Positions 1 to 10,938 of a stretch of 64,000 bases of DNA are shown one piece after another. Positions within the stretch are counted from its first letter, which is position 1. The number at the start of each line of letters is the position of its first letter. A program made the position numbers and the translations under genes. Where the stretch lies: contig CP091064.1 of the NCBI GenBank assembly GCA_021907015.1, forward strand, positions 1,240,001-1,304,000, written 5' to 3'. Below the pieces are notes generated by a model. It saw only the letters and a list, made by a program, of their open reading frames with translations, did not search any database and was not told the origin of the DNA. The DNA is from Pectobacterium sp. PL152 (GTDB lineage: Bacteria; Pseudomonadota; Gammaproteobacteria; Enterobacterales; Enterobacteriaceae).

Positions 1-1282
1 TGTGCACAGGCGACTTCCAGCAGGTTGCGCAATTCCCGCACGTTACCGGGAAAGTCATACCCCACCAATTGACGCAGGAAAGCCCGGTTCAATGGTCCAA
101 CGTGCTTTTGCTGTTTATTGGAAAATTGACCGATGAAGTGTTCGCACAGCAGGCGAATATCGTCCGGCCGCTCGCGCAGCGGGGCGACCTGCAACAGGCA
201 CTGGCACAGGCGGTGGTAGAGATCCTGCCGAAATACGCCGTCAGACACCTGCTGTTCCAGCGGCTGATGCGTCGCGGCAATCAGGCGGAAATCGGAATGC
301 ACTTCTTTCTCCGCGCCCAAAGGACGGAAGCTGTGCGTCTCCAACACCCTTAACAGCTTGGCCTGCATGGACTGTGGCATATCGCCGACTTCATCCAGAA
401 ACAGGGTTCCGCCGTTAGCCTGCTCGACCAGACCAATCTTGTTGCTTTGTGCGCCGGAGAACGCGCCTTTCTGATAGCCAAATAGCTCGCTTTCAATCAG
501 GTTTTCCGGGATTGCAGCGCAGTTGATGGCAATAAAGGTTTGTCGGCACGCTCGGAACATTGATGCAGCAGACGCGCCACCACATCTTTTCCTGACCCGG
601 TTTCACCCTGAATCAGCACCGCAAGACGGTGTTTTGCTGCCTGATAAATCTGTTGGTGCAGCGCTTTAATCACGGTGGACTGCCCAACCAGCGTCGTTTC
701 CACCCGCTTTTCCTGCTCGCGACGGCTCTGCCCTTCATCCTTAATCTGGCGCAACGAATCTCTCAGCGCGACCTGCTCCCGACGGGTATGTGCCAGTTCA
801 CGCAGCAGGATAAGCTGGCGGCAAAACACCTGTGCCAGCCGTTCGCACGCGCCCTGCTGATTCAGCGTTTGCAGGCGCGTCGGCGTATCCAGCAGCGCCA
901 GCACTGCCAACGGCTTACCGCTGTCCGACAGCAGCGGCAGCGCGTGCAGCCCGCACGTCGTCCCGACAGAGATCAGCATCTGCTGAAACTCACGGTGTTC
1001 AATGCGTGCGCCGCCATAGAGGGAATCCCAGGTGCGCGCCTGATTCTTATGCAGCGCATAAGCCAACGGGTGGCTAAAGTCATCCACCCCCAGACTCAGT
1101 GCCACTGGCGCGTCATGTACCCGCCCCTGACAGGTCAGTTGCCTGCCGCTGACATCCACCATACCCAGTAGCATCCCTTGAGGCTGCCAGGCGGCCTGCA
1201 TCGTATCCAGCAGCCAGTCGCACAGACCGGCCTCGTCATGCTGCCGGGTGAGTGCAAGCGCCAGTTCGAGGGCATGTTGCAT
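1..1282 (-). CDS. vasH: Sigma-54 dependent T6SS regulator, VasH-like (partial, frameshifted)
   Basis: Enhancer-binding activator of sigma-54 RNA polymerase; VasH-type proteins switch on T6SS and hcp promoters. Residues 1-200 form a GAF-like sensory region, followed by the AAA+ domain with Walker A GETGSGKD at about residue 226. The frame breaks near position 537: restoring one T in the run gives a continuous central domain with the sigma-54 contact loop GAFSGA (GAFTGA variant) and Walker [12 protein letters not shown]. The C-terminal HTH lies beyond the left edge. It ends the tss operon, 2 bases after tssH. The family is clear; the exact orthologue name is from context. Confidence 0.8.
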
Positions 1283-1284
1283 AC

Positions 1285-3881
1285 TCAGCCCTCCACCTCA
1301 GTCTGGAACTGACCGGCGTCGACGCGGAAATGAATACGGCTGACGGGTTCGCCCGCAGACAGGCGTTGCAGCAGCTGTAGCGAGACCGGCGGCAGCAAGG
1401 CGCCATCAATCACCGATTCGAGCATACGCGCCCCATTTTCACTGCGGTTCGCCAACCGCAGAATCTCTTCCGGCACCTCGTCTTCAATGATGACTTCCGC
1501 ACCAAAACGCTGTTGCAGCAGAGACACCAGACGCGACAGTTTGCCCTGTACGATCTCAACCATGGTGTCATGCGCCAGCGGCAGGTAAGGAATGACCTCC
1601 ATACGCGCTAACAGTGCAGGTTTAAAGAAGGCCGCCAGTTCGGGATAGAGCGCATCCAGCAACACATCCGACTGCTCGGCGTAATTCACGATGGTTTGGA
1701 ACCCGAGGTTGGACGTCAGGAAGAACACCACATTGCGACAGTCGATCACCCGACCTTCGCCATCGGCGAGTTCACCTTTATCAAACGCCTGATAGAACAG
1801 GTTCAGAACATCGGGGTGCGCCTTCTCCACTTCATCCAGCAGCACCACGGAATACGGTTTCTGGCGGATGGCTTCGGTCAAGACGCCCCCTTCACCAAAC
1901 CCGACGTAGCCCGGTGGTGACCCGATCAGACGTGAAACCGTGTGTTTCTCCTGATACTCAGACATATTGATGGTGGTTAGATAGTTACGTCCGCCAAACA
2001 TCAGGTCGGCAATCTGCACCACAGTTTCCGTTTTACCCACGCCGCTCGGCCCCACCAGCAGGAAAGCCCCCAGCGGACGCCCCGGACGACGCAGATCGGC
2101 GCGCGCGGTCAGCAGGTGCTTATGCAGATGAGCAATCGCCAACTGCTGCCCTTTAATCGACTCGCCCAGGAATTCAGGCAGGCGCGTGACGACATCCATT
2201 TCACCCTGTGAGATACGGTTCAGCGGCACGCCCGTCCACTCGGCAATGACCGCCGCAATCTGCGTTTTATCAACGTGAGGGGAGACCAGAACGGAGGACT
2301 GTTGTAGCGCTTCCAGCGCCTGTTCACAGGCCGCCAGCTCCGCCGCCGCCGATGCCGCATCAAAGTCGACAGCCTGCTCGTCATCCAGCAGCGCGGTACG
2401 CAGTTCAATCACACGCTGAACCTGTGTTTTCTGCTGCTGCCAATCAGCTTCCAACTGTGCCAGCTGCGCCGCGCCGGCCTCGCGCGCGTCACGCAGTTCA
2501 ACTAAGCGCTCTTCGGTATTGCCCAGACCGATACGCGCCTGACGCTCAAGCTGGGTGATTTCCATCTCCTGCTGGCGCAGGCGAGTCTGGAGCTGGCTGA
2601 CCGCACGCGGTGGCGTCGTCAGGTTAATGGCGACGCGCGCGCTGGCGGTATCCAGCACGTCAATCGCCTTATCTGGCAGTTGGCGACCGGAGATATAACG
2701 CGCCGACAGCTGCGCCGCCGCCTGAAGCGCATCTTCATCAATTAGAACGCCGTGCGCTTTTTCATAGATACCGCGTAACCCGCGCAGAATAACCGTGGCT
2801 TCTTCCGCATTCGGTTCACCCACTTTGACGAGCTGGAAACGGCGGGAAAGCGCGGCGTCCTTCTCAACGTATTTTTGTATTCGCTCCAGGTCGTGGCCGC
2901 GATCGTGCGCAGTTCACCGCGCGCCAGCGCCGGTTTGAGCAGGTTGGAAACATCCAGCCCGCCCGCCTGATTGCCGGCCCCGATGAGCGTATGCGCTTCA
3001 TCGATAAACAGAATGATGGGGCGCGGTGCGTCCTTCACTTCCTGCATCACGCCTTTGAAACGTTTCTCAAATTCGCCTTTCACCGAGGCACCGGCCTGCA
3101 TCGCCCCTAAATCAAGCGTGAGCAGTTCGACATCCCGCAATCTTTCCGGCACCGCGCCCGCAATGATGCGCAGCGCCAGCCCTTCGATCAGCGCACTTTT
3201 ACCCACGCCCGCTTCCCCGACCACAATCGGGTTGTTTTTACGACGGCGAGAGAGAATGTCGATCATCAGATCGATTTCATGGTCGCGGCACAGCACCGGA
3301 TCCAGTTGTCCCTGTCGGGCAGATTCCGTTACGTTCTGGGTATAGCGGGACAGCTGTGTGGTCGCTGCCGCAGCCTGTTCAGCCGTGGCAGACTGCACCG
3401 CAACTTCCGTTTCAACCGAATCTTTCACCCACTCATCAAACTGCTGGCGTAAAAGTTCACGGTTAATCTGCGCCAGCGGGCGGGATACCGCACCAGCCAC
3501 ATAGCGATTTGGCGTCAGCAACAAAACCAACAGCAGGATACCGCTGCGCAAACGCGTGTGTTGAAATTCCGCCGACGCCAACAGCCAGCTATCCTGCAAC
3601 CACTCCACCAGCAGAGGAGAGAATGAAGGGTAGCCCGCGTCAAATTCCTTATCCACGGAGGAAGGCAAAAGCAGCGAAGACAGCTCATCCGCATCGACGC
3701 CCGCACGCTTAAGGATCTGGCGTACATCACACAGGGGCGTTTCCAGCATTTTCATCAACAGGTGCTCAATACGGATTTCCGCACCCTGATGCTGAATACA
3801 GAGTGCCGCCGCTTCTTCCAGCATATGACGGCACACGGGGTTGAGTCGTTCAACCAGTGTCGGCAGTTCAATTCGAATCAC
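1285..3881 (-). CDS. tssH: T6SS sheath-recycling AAA+ ATPase ClpV/TssH (one frameshift)
   Basis: Hexameric Clp-family ATPase that disassembles the contracted TssB-TssC sheath in the cytoplasm. It has a Clp N-domain that binds TssC, a first AAA+ module with Walker A GEAGVGKS around residue 220 and Walker B ILFIDEAH, a coiled-coil middle domain, and a second AAA+ module with GPSGVGKT. The frame breaks near 2865, where a run of five A on the coding strand should be six; the corrected product is 865 residues, normal for ClpV. Given that the rest is perfectly conserved, a sequencing error is more likely than a dead gene. It lies between tssL and vasH. Confidence 0.92.
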
Positions 3882-3894
3882 GGTGTAGCTCCTG

Positions 3895-4671
3895 TTATTG
3901 TAATAATTCTCCCAGCTGACGCAGTACGTCCTGGGTTTGATGAGTTAGCTGGTAACGGTACAGGCCGAAGGCGGCCACCAAGACCACGCACACGCCAATG
4001 AACAGCGTGCGTAATGACACCTGTCTGCGCAGGTGGTAGCGCGAGGCCTGTTGCCCCAGATTCAGGTGGAAGACGGTCGGGGAGTTCGCCGGCTCAGGGC
4101 GCAGGGTGTCGTGCAGCTTGTTCACGACGCGATTGAGTTCCTCACGCCCTTGGGTCATCACCCGATAGCGCCCTTCAAAACCCAGACAGAGGCAGAGGTA
4201 GATAAATTCCAGAATGTCGCGATAGCGGGTGGGGTCGTCCAGCAGCTTCTCCAGCAGGACAAACACCTTTTCGCCGCCCCAGGTTTCATTGTGAAAACGG
4301 GTCAGCAGAGAATGTGCCGACCACATACTCTGCCCGCCCCATTCCCGCCCCATCACGGCTTCATCAATGAAAGTACAGAGGATGTAGCGGAATGACAGAA
4401 TCACGCCGTTTTCATAGCCATGAGAATGTAATTCCTGCTCGATAGCCTGAATCTCAGACACCACGCGCTGATAGAGATCTTCTACGCCCTCGTAGGCGGA
4501 GAGCTGGCGCACTCGTTCCACCATGCCCAATAGCGGCGTGACCGCATCAATCATCGGATTAATGCTTTGCCCGCGCAGGCGGAACCAGTAGTCGGAGTCC
4601 ATATCCATCTGTCGGGCGTGATCAAACAGCAGATCGCCCAGTTGATCGTTTTTAATAACCTCGATGCTCAT
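3895..4671 (-). CDS. tssL: T6SS inner-membrane anchor DotU/TssL
   Basis: Component of the TssJ-TssL-TssM membrane complex that anchors the T6SS baseplate to the inner membrane. The 258-residue protein has the typical DotU cytoplasmic helical domain and one C-terminal membrane segment at about residues 222-245, ending with a short periplasmic tail. There is no OmpA-like peptidoglycan-binding extension, so this is the short form. It sits 15 bases downstream of tssK and 13 bases before tssH, as expected for an operon. TssM itself must lie outside the window. Confidence 0.93.
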   Translation of the reverse strand: MSIEVIKNDQLGDLLFDHARQMDMDSDYWFRLRGQSINPMIDAVTPLLGMVERVRQLSAYEGVEDLYQRVVSEIQAIEQELHSHGYENGVILSFRYILCTFIDEAVMGREWGGQSMWSAHSLLTRFHNETWGGEKVFVLLEKLLDDPTRYRDILEFIYLCLCLGFEGRYRVMTQGREELNRVVNKLHDTLRPEPANSPTVFHLNLGQQASRYHLRRQVSLRTLFIGVCVVLVAAFGLYRYQLTHQTQDVLRQLGELLQ

Positions 4672-4686
4672 CTCTTACTCTCCTGA

Positions 4687-6024
4687 CTACTGGCCGCGGA
4701 TCGCCCAAAGCTGCATATCCAGCTCCGGGAATTCACCAGCAATGTGGAACGCCAACGTATTGCCGGACACCAGCATCTGCCAGGCGGGGCTTTGTCTATC
4801 CAGTTGGAAATAGCTGTAACCTGCGTGATAAGGCAGCTGGCGCGGCGCCACCGGCAACGGCAGCAGCGGGATACCCGGCAATTGCAGGCTGATCAGTTCA
4901 CGGATCTTCTCGCTGGAAGCGATCTTCGTTTGTTGCAGCAGCTGTTTACGCAGGTGTTCCTGCGGCATGCGCGCGCGTACCGCCAGCACAAACTCGGCGC
5001 TGGTCATCAATTCCGCATCGCCGACCATTGCCACCATCACGCCATACGGCTGTTTCTTCAGTTGGATGGAAACGGCACGCGGCGACAGCACAGTGCTCAG
5101 CGCCTGACGCAGTGCCATCATCAGCGGCTCAAAGCTGGCCTGCTGGTGCTCGTGACGGTAGGCAGGGAATTCCGGCGGCAGGCGCGATTCATCGGTGAAC
5201 GTCATCAGTTCGCCGCACAGCTCAACCAGCGTTTCGTGCAGGCGTTCAGGGTGCAAGGTGCCCAGGCGTGCCAGATGCGACAGTTTGGGCTGCGCGCGGT
5301 TAAGTAATTGCAGCATCATAAATTCAGCGACATCCGCGACGCCCTGCTGTCCCGGTGCGGCAATACGCTGCGCCAGACTGCGCGCGCGCTCCGCCACCAG
5401 ACCGGCGGACTCCCCCAAAAAGCGTTTTAAAGTGGGGATTGCCGTGACGCTGATGCTGCACGGCATGAAGTTAGGATCCAGAATCAAGCCGCCGTCAGGA
5501 CGTTTATCCAGAATATTGGCAATCGCCAGCGAGGCATAAGCACTGCGATCGTCACGATCGAGCATCAGGCGCAGGCTGACCTTACCGACCTCCAGAGAAA
5601 CAATATCGCCGCCGTCGCTGTGCAGATCGCGCACATCATGCCGGTGCGATTGCAAGCGACTGGCGATCCCCTGCCCAGGCTGACCGACTTCACTGACGCC
5701 ATTTACCGCCAGCGGCAACGCCAGATACACTTTCTGGTTTGCCAGCGCGACGTCGGTAATTTCCAGCGGCAATGGCAAAGCGTCATCACCCGGAATGTTG
5801 AACACGGTGCCGTCCGGCATCACCCCGCTGGCGTTCACCAGTGCGATACGGCCAAAATTGAGGTATTCCTCGTTAATCGCCAGCGACTGTAAGCCATAGA
5901 AATAATCACTGAGAGCGCTGAGACGCGCATGCAGTGCGTAATCGGTGTGTCTTTGCTGCTGTTGAAAATGCTGCGGTTTAATGAACAGGCCTTCCCGCCA
6001 GATAATGCGATTGCGACTCGACAT
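4687..6024 (-). CDS. tssK: T6SS baseplate protein TssK
   Basis: Trimeric adaptor linking the TssEFG baseplate to the TssL-TssM membrane complex. At 445 residues it has the usual family length, and it begins with the conserved N-terminal region (IIWREGLFIKPQHFQQQ) that forms the shell domain. It follows tssJ by 2 bases and precedes tssL by 15 bases on the same strand. No anomaly in the frame. Confidence 0.94.
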   Translation of the reverse strand: MSSRNRIIWREGLFIKPQHFQQQQRHTDYALHARLSALSDYFYGLQSLAINEEYLNFGRIALVNASGVMPDGTVFNIPGDDALPLPLEITDVALANQKVYLALPLAVNGVSEVGQPGQGIASRLQSHRHDVRDLHSDGGDIVSLEVGKVSLRLMLDRDDRSAYASLAIANILDKRPDGGLILDPNFMPCSISVTAIPTLKRFLGESAGLVAERARSLAQRIAAPGQQGVADVAEFMMLQLLNRAQPKLSHLARLGTLHPERLHETLVELCGELMTFTDESRLPPEFPAYRHEHQQASFEPLMMALRQALSTVLSPRAVSIQLKKQPYGVMVAMVGDAELMTSAEFVLAVRARMPQEHLRKQLLQQTKIASSEKIRELISLQLPGIPLLPLPVAPRQLPYHAGYSYFQLDRQSPAWQMLVSGNTLAFHIAGEFPELDMQLWAIRGQ

Positions 6025-6026
6025 AG

Positions 6027-6548
6027 TTATTCTTCTTCTTGGTCTTTTTTGATTTCGACTTCATCCCGGCGCAGGTGCACGAGGATCTGATACGTTTGCC
6101 CGGTATTTTTTAGCTTGATGACTTTGCGCCATTCCGAGCTTTCCGAATCCGCATAGCGCGCGATCACACCGAGGTAATGCACCTTTTCATCCAGCGCTTC
6201 AGGCGGCAGGTATTTGAACTGTCCCGGCAGCAGCGTGTAGTCCTGATGATTGATGTAATTCTTGGCTAACGCCTTTTCGATATCCGTCGTGACCTGATCG
6301 TAATCGGTGGCCAGCAGACGCGAATCTTCCGCCAGCAGAACCAGTTGGAATTCGATAGGCGCGGCTTCACCGCTGTCGTTCGGGTTAACGTCCGGCTCCG
6401 CCAACAGGCTGAAACCCACGGTAGAAGGCTGATGATTGTTGCTGCCAACCTGAATGTCAGGATTCGCCGCCACCTGCGCCATCTTGCCCAGCGTGGTACA
6501 CCCTGACAGCAGGAAAATCAGAGAACATAAGCACAGTGCTCGCAGCAT
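6027..6548 (-). CDS. tssJ: T6SS outer-membrane lipoprotein TssJ
   Basis: Lipoprotein that ties the T6SS membrane complex to the outer membrane by binding periplasmic TssM. The N-terminus is a lipoprotein signal with lipobox LSGC at residues 14-17; cleavage before Cys17 would leave Thr at +2, consistent with outer-membrane sorting. The 173-residue length and beta-rich sequence match the SciN family. The C-terminus is highly charged (EIKKDQEEE). It touches tagH upstream and tssK downstream. Confidence 0.92.
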   Translation of the reverse strand: MLRALCLCSLIFLLSGCTTLGKMAQVAANPDIQVGSNNHQPSTVGFSLLAEPDVNPNDSGEAAPIEFQLVLLAEDSRLLATDYDQVTTDIEKALAKNYINHQDYTLLPGQFKYLPPEALDEKVHYLGVIARYADSESSEWRKVIKLKNTGQTYQILVHLRRDEVEIKKDQEEE

Positions 6549-7768
6549 TATTTTTGCTCCTGCTGCTGACGCACGGCGCGGTCATACGCCTGCGCATACA
6601 CCTGATGGAACAGTTTCTGGAAGCCCTGCTGGCGCGGGGACGTTAATTCACGGTAGTAGTGCTGATACATCTGCCACGCCCAGCCGTCATCCGCCGCCAA
6701 CTGCTCGCCACTGCGACGATAGTGCTCAAAGCGGTTGAGCAACGCGGCAGGCGAGAAAGCCTGAAGAATATTTTCCAGCGCGACGGCAATCGCTTGCTGA
6801 TTCGCGATGTGATGCACCCGCACATTGTTCAGCACTTCTTCCACGGCAGCAGGCGCAGACAGGTGCACCGGGCTTTTCCCTTCGGCAAACAGCACCGACA
6901 GCGTATCGGTATAGCCCAGCCCCAGACGCAGCGGGTTATCTTCAATCGGGCGTAAATGCGTGTCCGCCATCGCCGCCTGTTCCGTCTGCAATGCCAGCAG
7001 ACCTTCCACCATCGCGCGCAGGCTTTTCCCCATCTCTTCCAGCATTTCACGCAGTCGCGCATCATCGCCCGGCTGAAGCGACATCCCCAGCCCGCGCATC
7101 AGCGGTGCCAGCGAGGTGCCATCGCTGTAGCCCTCCAGCCCTTCTCCCGCGTACGGTGTGTTGATGGTCGGTAATTCCACAAATTTCTGATCCATGGTGT
7201 CCTCAGCAGAAGAAAAGGAAGAAAGAGAGGTCGTGAGCGATTCTCCGACCGTCTCACTGTCTGATGGCAAGAGTGGCTGGCTCTGTTCTTTCTGTAACGC
7301 CCACAGCGGGTCGTTCAACGTGACCGAGGGATCCGCCAGATCCGTCGTTCGCCCTTTTTTATCGTCACTCAGCCAGCCGCCCAGCACATCGTCCGTGCGC
7401 TGCCCTAATACCTGATCGATATCCTGTTCCGTGGTGGGATCGCCGATGTAAACACCCAGCCGGAAAGGGCCGATAACCAGTTCATCGCCGTGCGACAAAA
7501 TAACTTTGCGATCGCGCCCAATCGGCGACAGCGATCCGTTAATAAAAGACTGACCGCTCAGATCGCACAGGCTGAAATAGCCATCGGTCATGTCGATACG
7601 TGCGTGCTCCGGCACCACGGAGCCCAGCCGATCCCGCAACTGCCACTGATCTTTTTCCGATGCCCCCAGCGTGCCACCGCGGTGATCGAACTGGTGCTGT
7701 ACCTGAGAATTGATATCGAGCTGCTCACTGTTGAGCACAACCAACGTGAGTGGATGGGTTATGTTCAC
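6548..7768 (-). CDS. tagH: T6SS FHA-domain protein TagH
   Basis: Forkhead-associated domain protein found in many T6SS clusters, where it binds phosphothreonine and takes part in assembly control. The FHA fold occupies about residues 1-100 (core GRDRKVILSHGDELVIGPFR region), followed by a low-complexity linker rich in Ser and Asp and a C-terminal helical domain of the FHA type VI family. I chose the GTG at 7768: it follows an AGGAG motif by 5 bases and barely overlaps tssG, whereas the ATG at 7834 would overlap tssG by 64 bases. That gives 406 residues. No PpkA/PppA kinase-phosphatase pair is in the window. Confidence 0.85.
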   Translation of the reverse strand: MNITHPLTLVVLNSEQLDINSQVQHQFDHRGGTLGASEKDQWQLRDRLGSVVPEHARIDMTDGYFSLCDLSGQSFINGSLSPIGRDRKVILSHGDELVIGPFRLGVYIGDPTTEQDIDQVLGQRTDDVLGGWLSDDKKGRTTDLADPSVTLNDPLWALQKEQSQPLLPSDSETVGESLTTSLSSFSSAEDTMDQKFVELPTINTPYAGEGLEGYSDGTSLAPLMRGLGMSLQPGDDARLREMLEEMGKSLRAMVEGLLALQTEQAAMADTHLRPIEDNPLRLGLGYTDTLSVLFAEGKSPVHLSAPAAVEEVLNNVRVHHIANQQAIAVALENILQAFSPAALLNRFEHYRRSGEQLAADDGWAWQMYQHYYRELTSPRQQGFQKLFHQVYAQAYDRAVRQQQEQK

Positions 7769-7770
7769 AT

Positions 7771-8769
7771 TTACTCCTGCACACAAATCGTCACATAGGG
7801 ATCCGCGGGCGGCTGCCCGAGAAAGCTGCTCCATCCCAACCGGCTGCTTTGCTCACTGCCCAGACTTAAGCCCTTGGCTTCGCCTTCCGCAAAGCCAAGA
7901 CGCAGATCCCAGGCCAACTGATCGCGAAGAATGAAAGAGACAAAACGCACCAGCGGCTGAAAATGCTCGCCATTGGGCAAAAAGCTGAGGAAGCGGCTAA
8001 AGCTGAGGTTGCCGACCTTGAGTAAAAACTTGCCGGCACAGTCACTCACTTTGTCGCCGATAACAAAACCACCGCCCAACATCATGTTGGCTTTGCCCAG
8101 GCGGTTCTGCTGGCCTTCATGAATGGGGACGCGGCGATGCTGCCAGGCCATAACGGCTACGTCATCCAGGTCAAAACAGTGAATAACCAACCCCGCGACC
8201 ACTTCCGGCGAACGGCTGGGGCTGGCGAGCACTCCGGCGTAGGACAGCATCTTGGCGCGGTTAACCGGCAGGCTGTCGCGTACGGCGTCATTCCCTAGCC
8301 CCACGAGCGCAAACATCAGGCGGGAGAATCCATCCTCCCCATCATTCTGAAAACGCACGTGATAGCGGTATTTGCGCCATGCGCGGTGCAGCAGCGTCAG
8401 TAAGCGGTGATGAAAGAAGTCGAGAAACACGCCCAGCTTCTGTTCGCCCTGCGCGTATTCCCAGGCCAACTCTTCAAGGTAATAACCGGGCATCGGTGAC
8501 TGGCTGCCATGCAGGCCAAGAAACGCGACTTCCAGTTCCTGACGCCCCTCGTCATCGCATTCCACCTGCAAGATATCGCCGGGGTGAAAACCGATAGAGG
8601 CCGTAGAACGAAAGCGCAGGCGTTCCTGTTCCGGGCGGAAATCCAGCTCTTGTTCCAAATCCACGCCTTCCAGTTGGTTAAGCAATTCCACCAGTTGGAA
8701 AAAATTAAAGCGTGAGACATCCTGACGGAACGTCACATCATTGAGTGTTGACCTATCTGTACCGGCCAT
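7771..8769 (-). CDS. tssG: T6SS baseplate protein TssG
   Basis: Wedge protein of the T6SS baseplate that forms a TssF2-TssG complex. The 332-residue product matches the VasB/ImpH family, with the N-terminal FFQLVELLNQL segment and a central HHRLLTLLHRAWRKYR motif. Its start overlaps the 3' end of tssF by 37 bases, suggesting translational coupling. Confidence 0.93.
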   Translation of the reverse strand: MAGTDRSTLNDVTFRQDVSRFNFFQLVELLNQLEGVDLEQELDFRPEQERLRFRSTASIGFHPGDILQVECDDEGRQELEVAFLGLHGSQSPMPGYYLEELAWEYAQGEQKLGVFLDFFHHRLLTLLHRAWRKYRYHVRFQNDGEDGFSRLMFALVGLGNDAVRDSLPVNRAKMLSYAGVLASPSRSPEVVAGLVIHCFDLDDVAVMAWQHRRVPIHEGQQNRLGKANMMLGGGFVIGDKVSDCAGKFLLKVGNLSFSRFLSFLPNGEHFQPLVRFVSFILRDQLAWDLRLGFAEGEAKGLSLGSEQSSRLGWSSFLGQPPADPYVTICVQE

Positions 8770-10499
8770 CGGTAGCGCTCCTTGTTATCGATGTTGACCA
8801 CTTCCAACAGGTGGAAAGCGTTGACGCTGGCGTATAGCGAGAAGAAGTGCGCCAGCACCGTACTGAACAGATAGAGTTCTCCTTCACTGGAAAACGCGGA
8901 TTGCCGTACTGACAGAATAGATTTCAAGCCGCGCACCGGCATCCCCTGAACCAGACGGTCGATCGGGGTGGTTTCGATAGATTCGATACCCGCCAGACGC
9001 TTACGCGAGGCCTGTTCGGCCTGCTTGTCATGCAGCGCCGGGAAATCATAGGTACGCAGGATCTGTACCAGCGCATCGCGCCGCAGCAGCGACACATAGT
9101 TCAGAGACAGGTTGGAGATCAGCGTCCAGTGCAGGCTGCCATCCATCGCAGGTCGCAGCGGTCGCGTCGGCCGCACCAGATTGCGAAATGTCGCGAAAGA
9201 CGGCGAGTTCCCGGTGGGTACGCAGATTGCCCCAACGGGTAGCTGTGCCGCACGCGAGCGATTGGTACAGGTCAGGGTGACCGAAATGGATTCATCCAAA
9301 TCAATCACTTCCTGCTCATCGCCACGGACAAAAGAGAGCATGTGATCAAAGCCGTTGCCGTTCACCGCTTCTCTTACCCGAATGCGGTAATAGAGCGCCA
9401 GCCGTCCTTTAGCGCGCTCGATTTGGTGCTGAAAGCTCTCAAAAGGTTGATAGGTTCGTGGGATCCCTCGGGCACGGCCGGAATTCCCTTCCACCCAGCC
9501 TTCCACCTTATCGACAGAGAAGATTTCAAAGCTATCGGCGTTGCGGTAGCTGGCCTTCAGCGGGTAATCCGTCTGGCGACCGCTGAGGTTGATCGGCTCG
9601 CTATCATGCTGGAAGAGGTTGATCGCCGGTACACAGTTGAGCATGAACGAATCAGGACGAATCTTCAGTTCCGCTGGCAGCGGGCGATCGAAACAAAAGT
9701 GCAGACGGAATTCCGTTACCGTCAGCGGCAGATCCGGCCATACCGCACCCGCGAGTTGGAAAAAGAGGAAGCTTTCAGGAAAACAGAAGTATTCCTGCAA
9801 AATGCGATAGCCCGAGTAAACGTTGCCGGGGTACGGCAATAGCGCATCTTCACGTTCAAAGCCGACCGTCTTCAGTACGCTGGCTTCCTGACGGAAGCGT
9901 TGACCATCAATTTCCAGCTCAATATGCGACAGCTGACTGGCAATCCAGAAATAGAGTTCGTAGGCCGTATAGGTATCACCGCCCAGATAAAAGCGCAGCT
10001 TGTCGAGTTGCAAATCGCTGAGCGAGAGCGGGCCATGCAGCCCAATATCCAGCGTGATGGTGGAAAGATCGTTGCCGCTCTGTACCTTGATCTCGCGGAT
10101 ATCCGCCGGATAAATCCAGGCATCGTGACAGGTCTGAAAATGACAGACCACATCATCAATCGGCAGGCTATCAAGCTCACAGCCGCGCGCAACAAACGCC
10201 GGTTGGGCAATTGCGCCGGGGAGTACCGAAAACTGCATAATCGTCATGCTCGGTACCGGGCGCAGGTAATTAGGCCACAGCATGCCCAGCAGACCGTGTG
10301 TCAGCTCCGGAAATTCATCCTCGATCTTCGCCCGCAGGCTCCCTGTCAAAAAGGCGAACCCTTCCAGCAGACGCTCGACGTCTGGATCCGTGGTCTGTTC
10401 TGACAAAAATCGGGTAAGCTCAGGGTGCGCCTTGGCGAATTCACGCCCTTGCAGGCGCAAGTAGGTCAGCTCATCCCTGAAAAAATGTTCCAGTGACAT
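8733..10499 (-). CDS. tssF: T6SS baseplate protein TssF
   Basis: Large baseplate wedge protein (VasA/ImpG family), 588 residues, the usual size. The N-terminal signature FFRDELTYLRLQGREFAKAHPEL is characteristic (given here in part as YLRLQGREFAKAHPEL). It follows tssE by 2 bases and overlaps tssG. It acts with TssG, TssE and TssK in the cytoplasmic baseplate. Confidence 0.94.
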   Translation of the reverse strand: MSLEHFFRDELTYLRLQGREFAKAHPELTRFLSEQTTDPDVERLLEGFAFLTGSLRAKIEDEFPELTHGLLGMLWPNYLRPVPSMTIMQFSVLPGAIAQPAFVARGCELDSLPIDDVVCHFQTCHDAWIYPADIREIKVQSGNDLSTITLDIGLHGPLSLSDLQLDKLRFYLGGDTYTAYELYFWIASQLSHIELEIDGQRFRQEASVLKTVGFEREDALLPYPGNVYSGYRILQEYFCFPESFLFFQLAGAVWPDLPLTVTEFRLHFCFDRPLPAELKIRPDSFMLNCVPAINLFQHDSEPINLSGRQTDYPLKASYRNADSFEIFSVDKVEGWVEGNSGRARGIPRTYQPFESFQHQIERAKGRLALYYRIRVREAVNGNGFDHMLSFVRGDEQEVIDLDESISVTLTCTNRSRAAQLPVGAICVPTGNSPSFATFRNLVRPTRPLRPAMDGSLHWTLISNLSLNYVSLLRRDALVQILRTYDFPALHDKQAEQASRKRLAGIESIETTPIDRLVQGMPVRGLKSILSVRQSAFSSEGELYLFSTVLAHFFSLYASVNAFHLLEVVNIDNKERYRWPVQIGQHSMM

Positions 10500-10501
10500 A
10501 A

Positions 10502-10933
10502 TCAGATCATTCTGTAATGGCGGTGGCTATCCATATGGATATTGAAAGAGGTGACCTGCTCCAGATCTTCCAATCTGACATGCGCGGTAACCTGAAACGA
10601 CATCTCCATCGGATTCGATAAATAGTCCGATGCGTCGACATCCACATGAACAATTCGCGGTTCAAAGCGACAGATACACTGCCGGATCGCCTCCCGGATT
10701 TTCCCTCGAATGTCCGCCCCACCCTGCGTCGCGTCATTAAAATCAATCACGCCAAGCTCAGGTGCGCTGCGACAATTTCCGGGCCGGGTGTTGAGCACAT
10801 TGTCCAGTTGACGCTTAACGGACTCGATCAGTGCTTCAACTTCCGTTTCTGGGGAGGAGCGGCGCTCCTCCCCACGGATACGATCAAACAGACTTGCCGC
10901 GTTTCCCCTTTCCCAGGCAGAAAGAGACGGCAT
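10502..10933 (-). CDS. tssE: T6SS gp25-like baseplate protein TssE
   Basis: Phage T4 gp25-like lysozyme-fold protein that nucleates sheath assembly on the baseplate. It is 143 residues long, with the GPW_gp25 fold covering most of the protein and the conserved R-x-x-x-C-I-x-x-F-E-P-R region near residues 80-95. It lies between tssC and tssF with 2-6 base gaps. Confidence 0.92.
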   Translation of the reverse strand: MPSLSAWERGNAASLFDRIRGEERRSSPETEVEALIESVKRQLDNVLNTRPGNCRSAPELGVIDFNDATQGGADIRGKIREAIRQCICRFEPRIVHVDVDASDYLSNPMEMSFQVTAHVRLEDLEQVTSFNIHMDSHRHYRMI

Positions 10934-10938
10934 AAGTC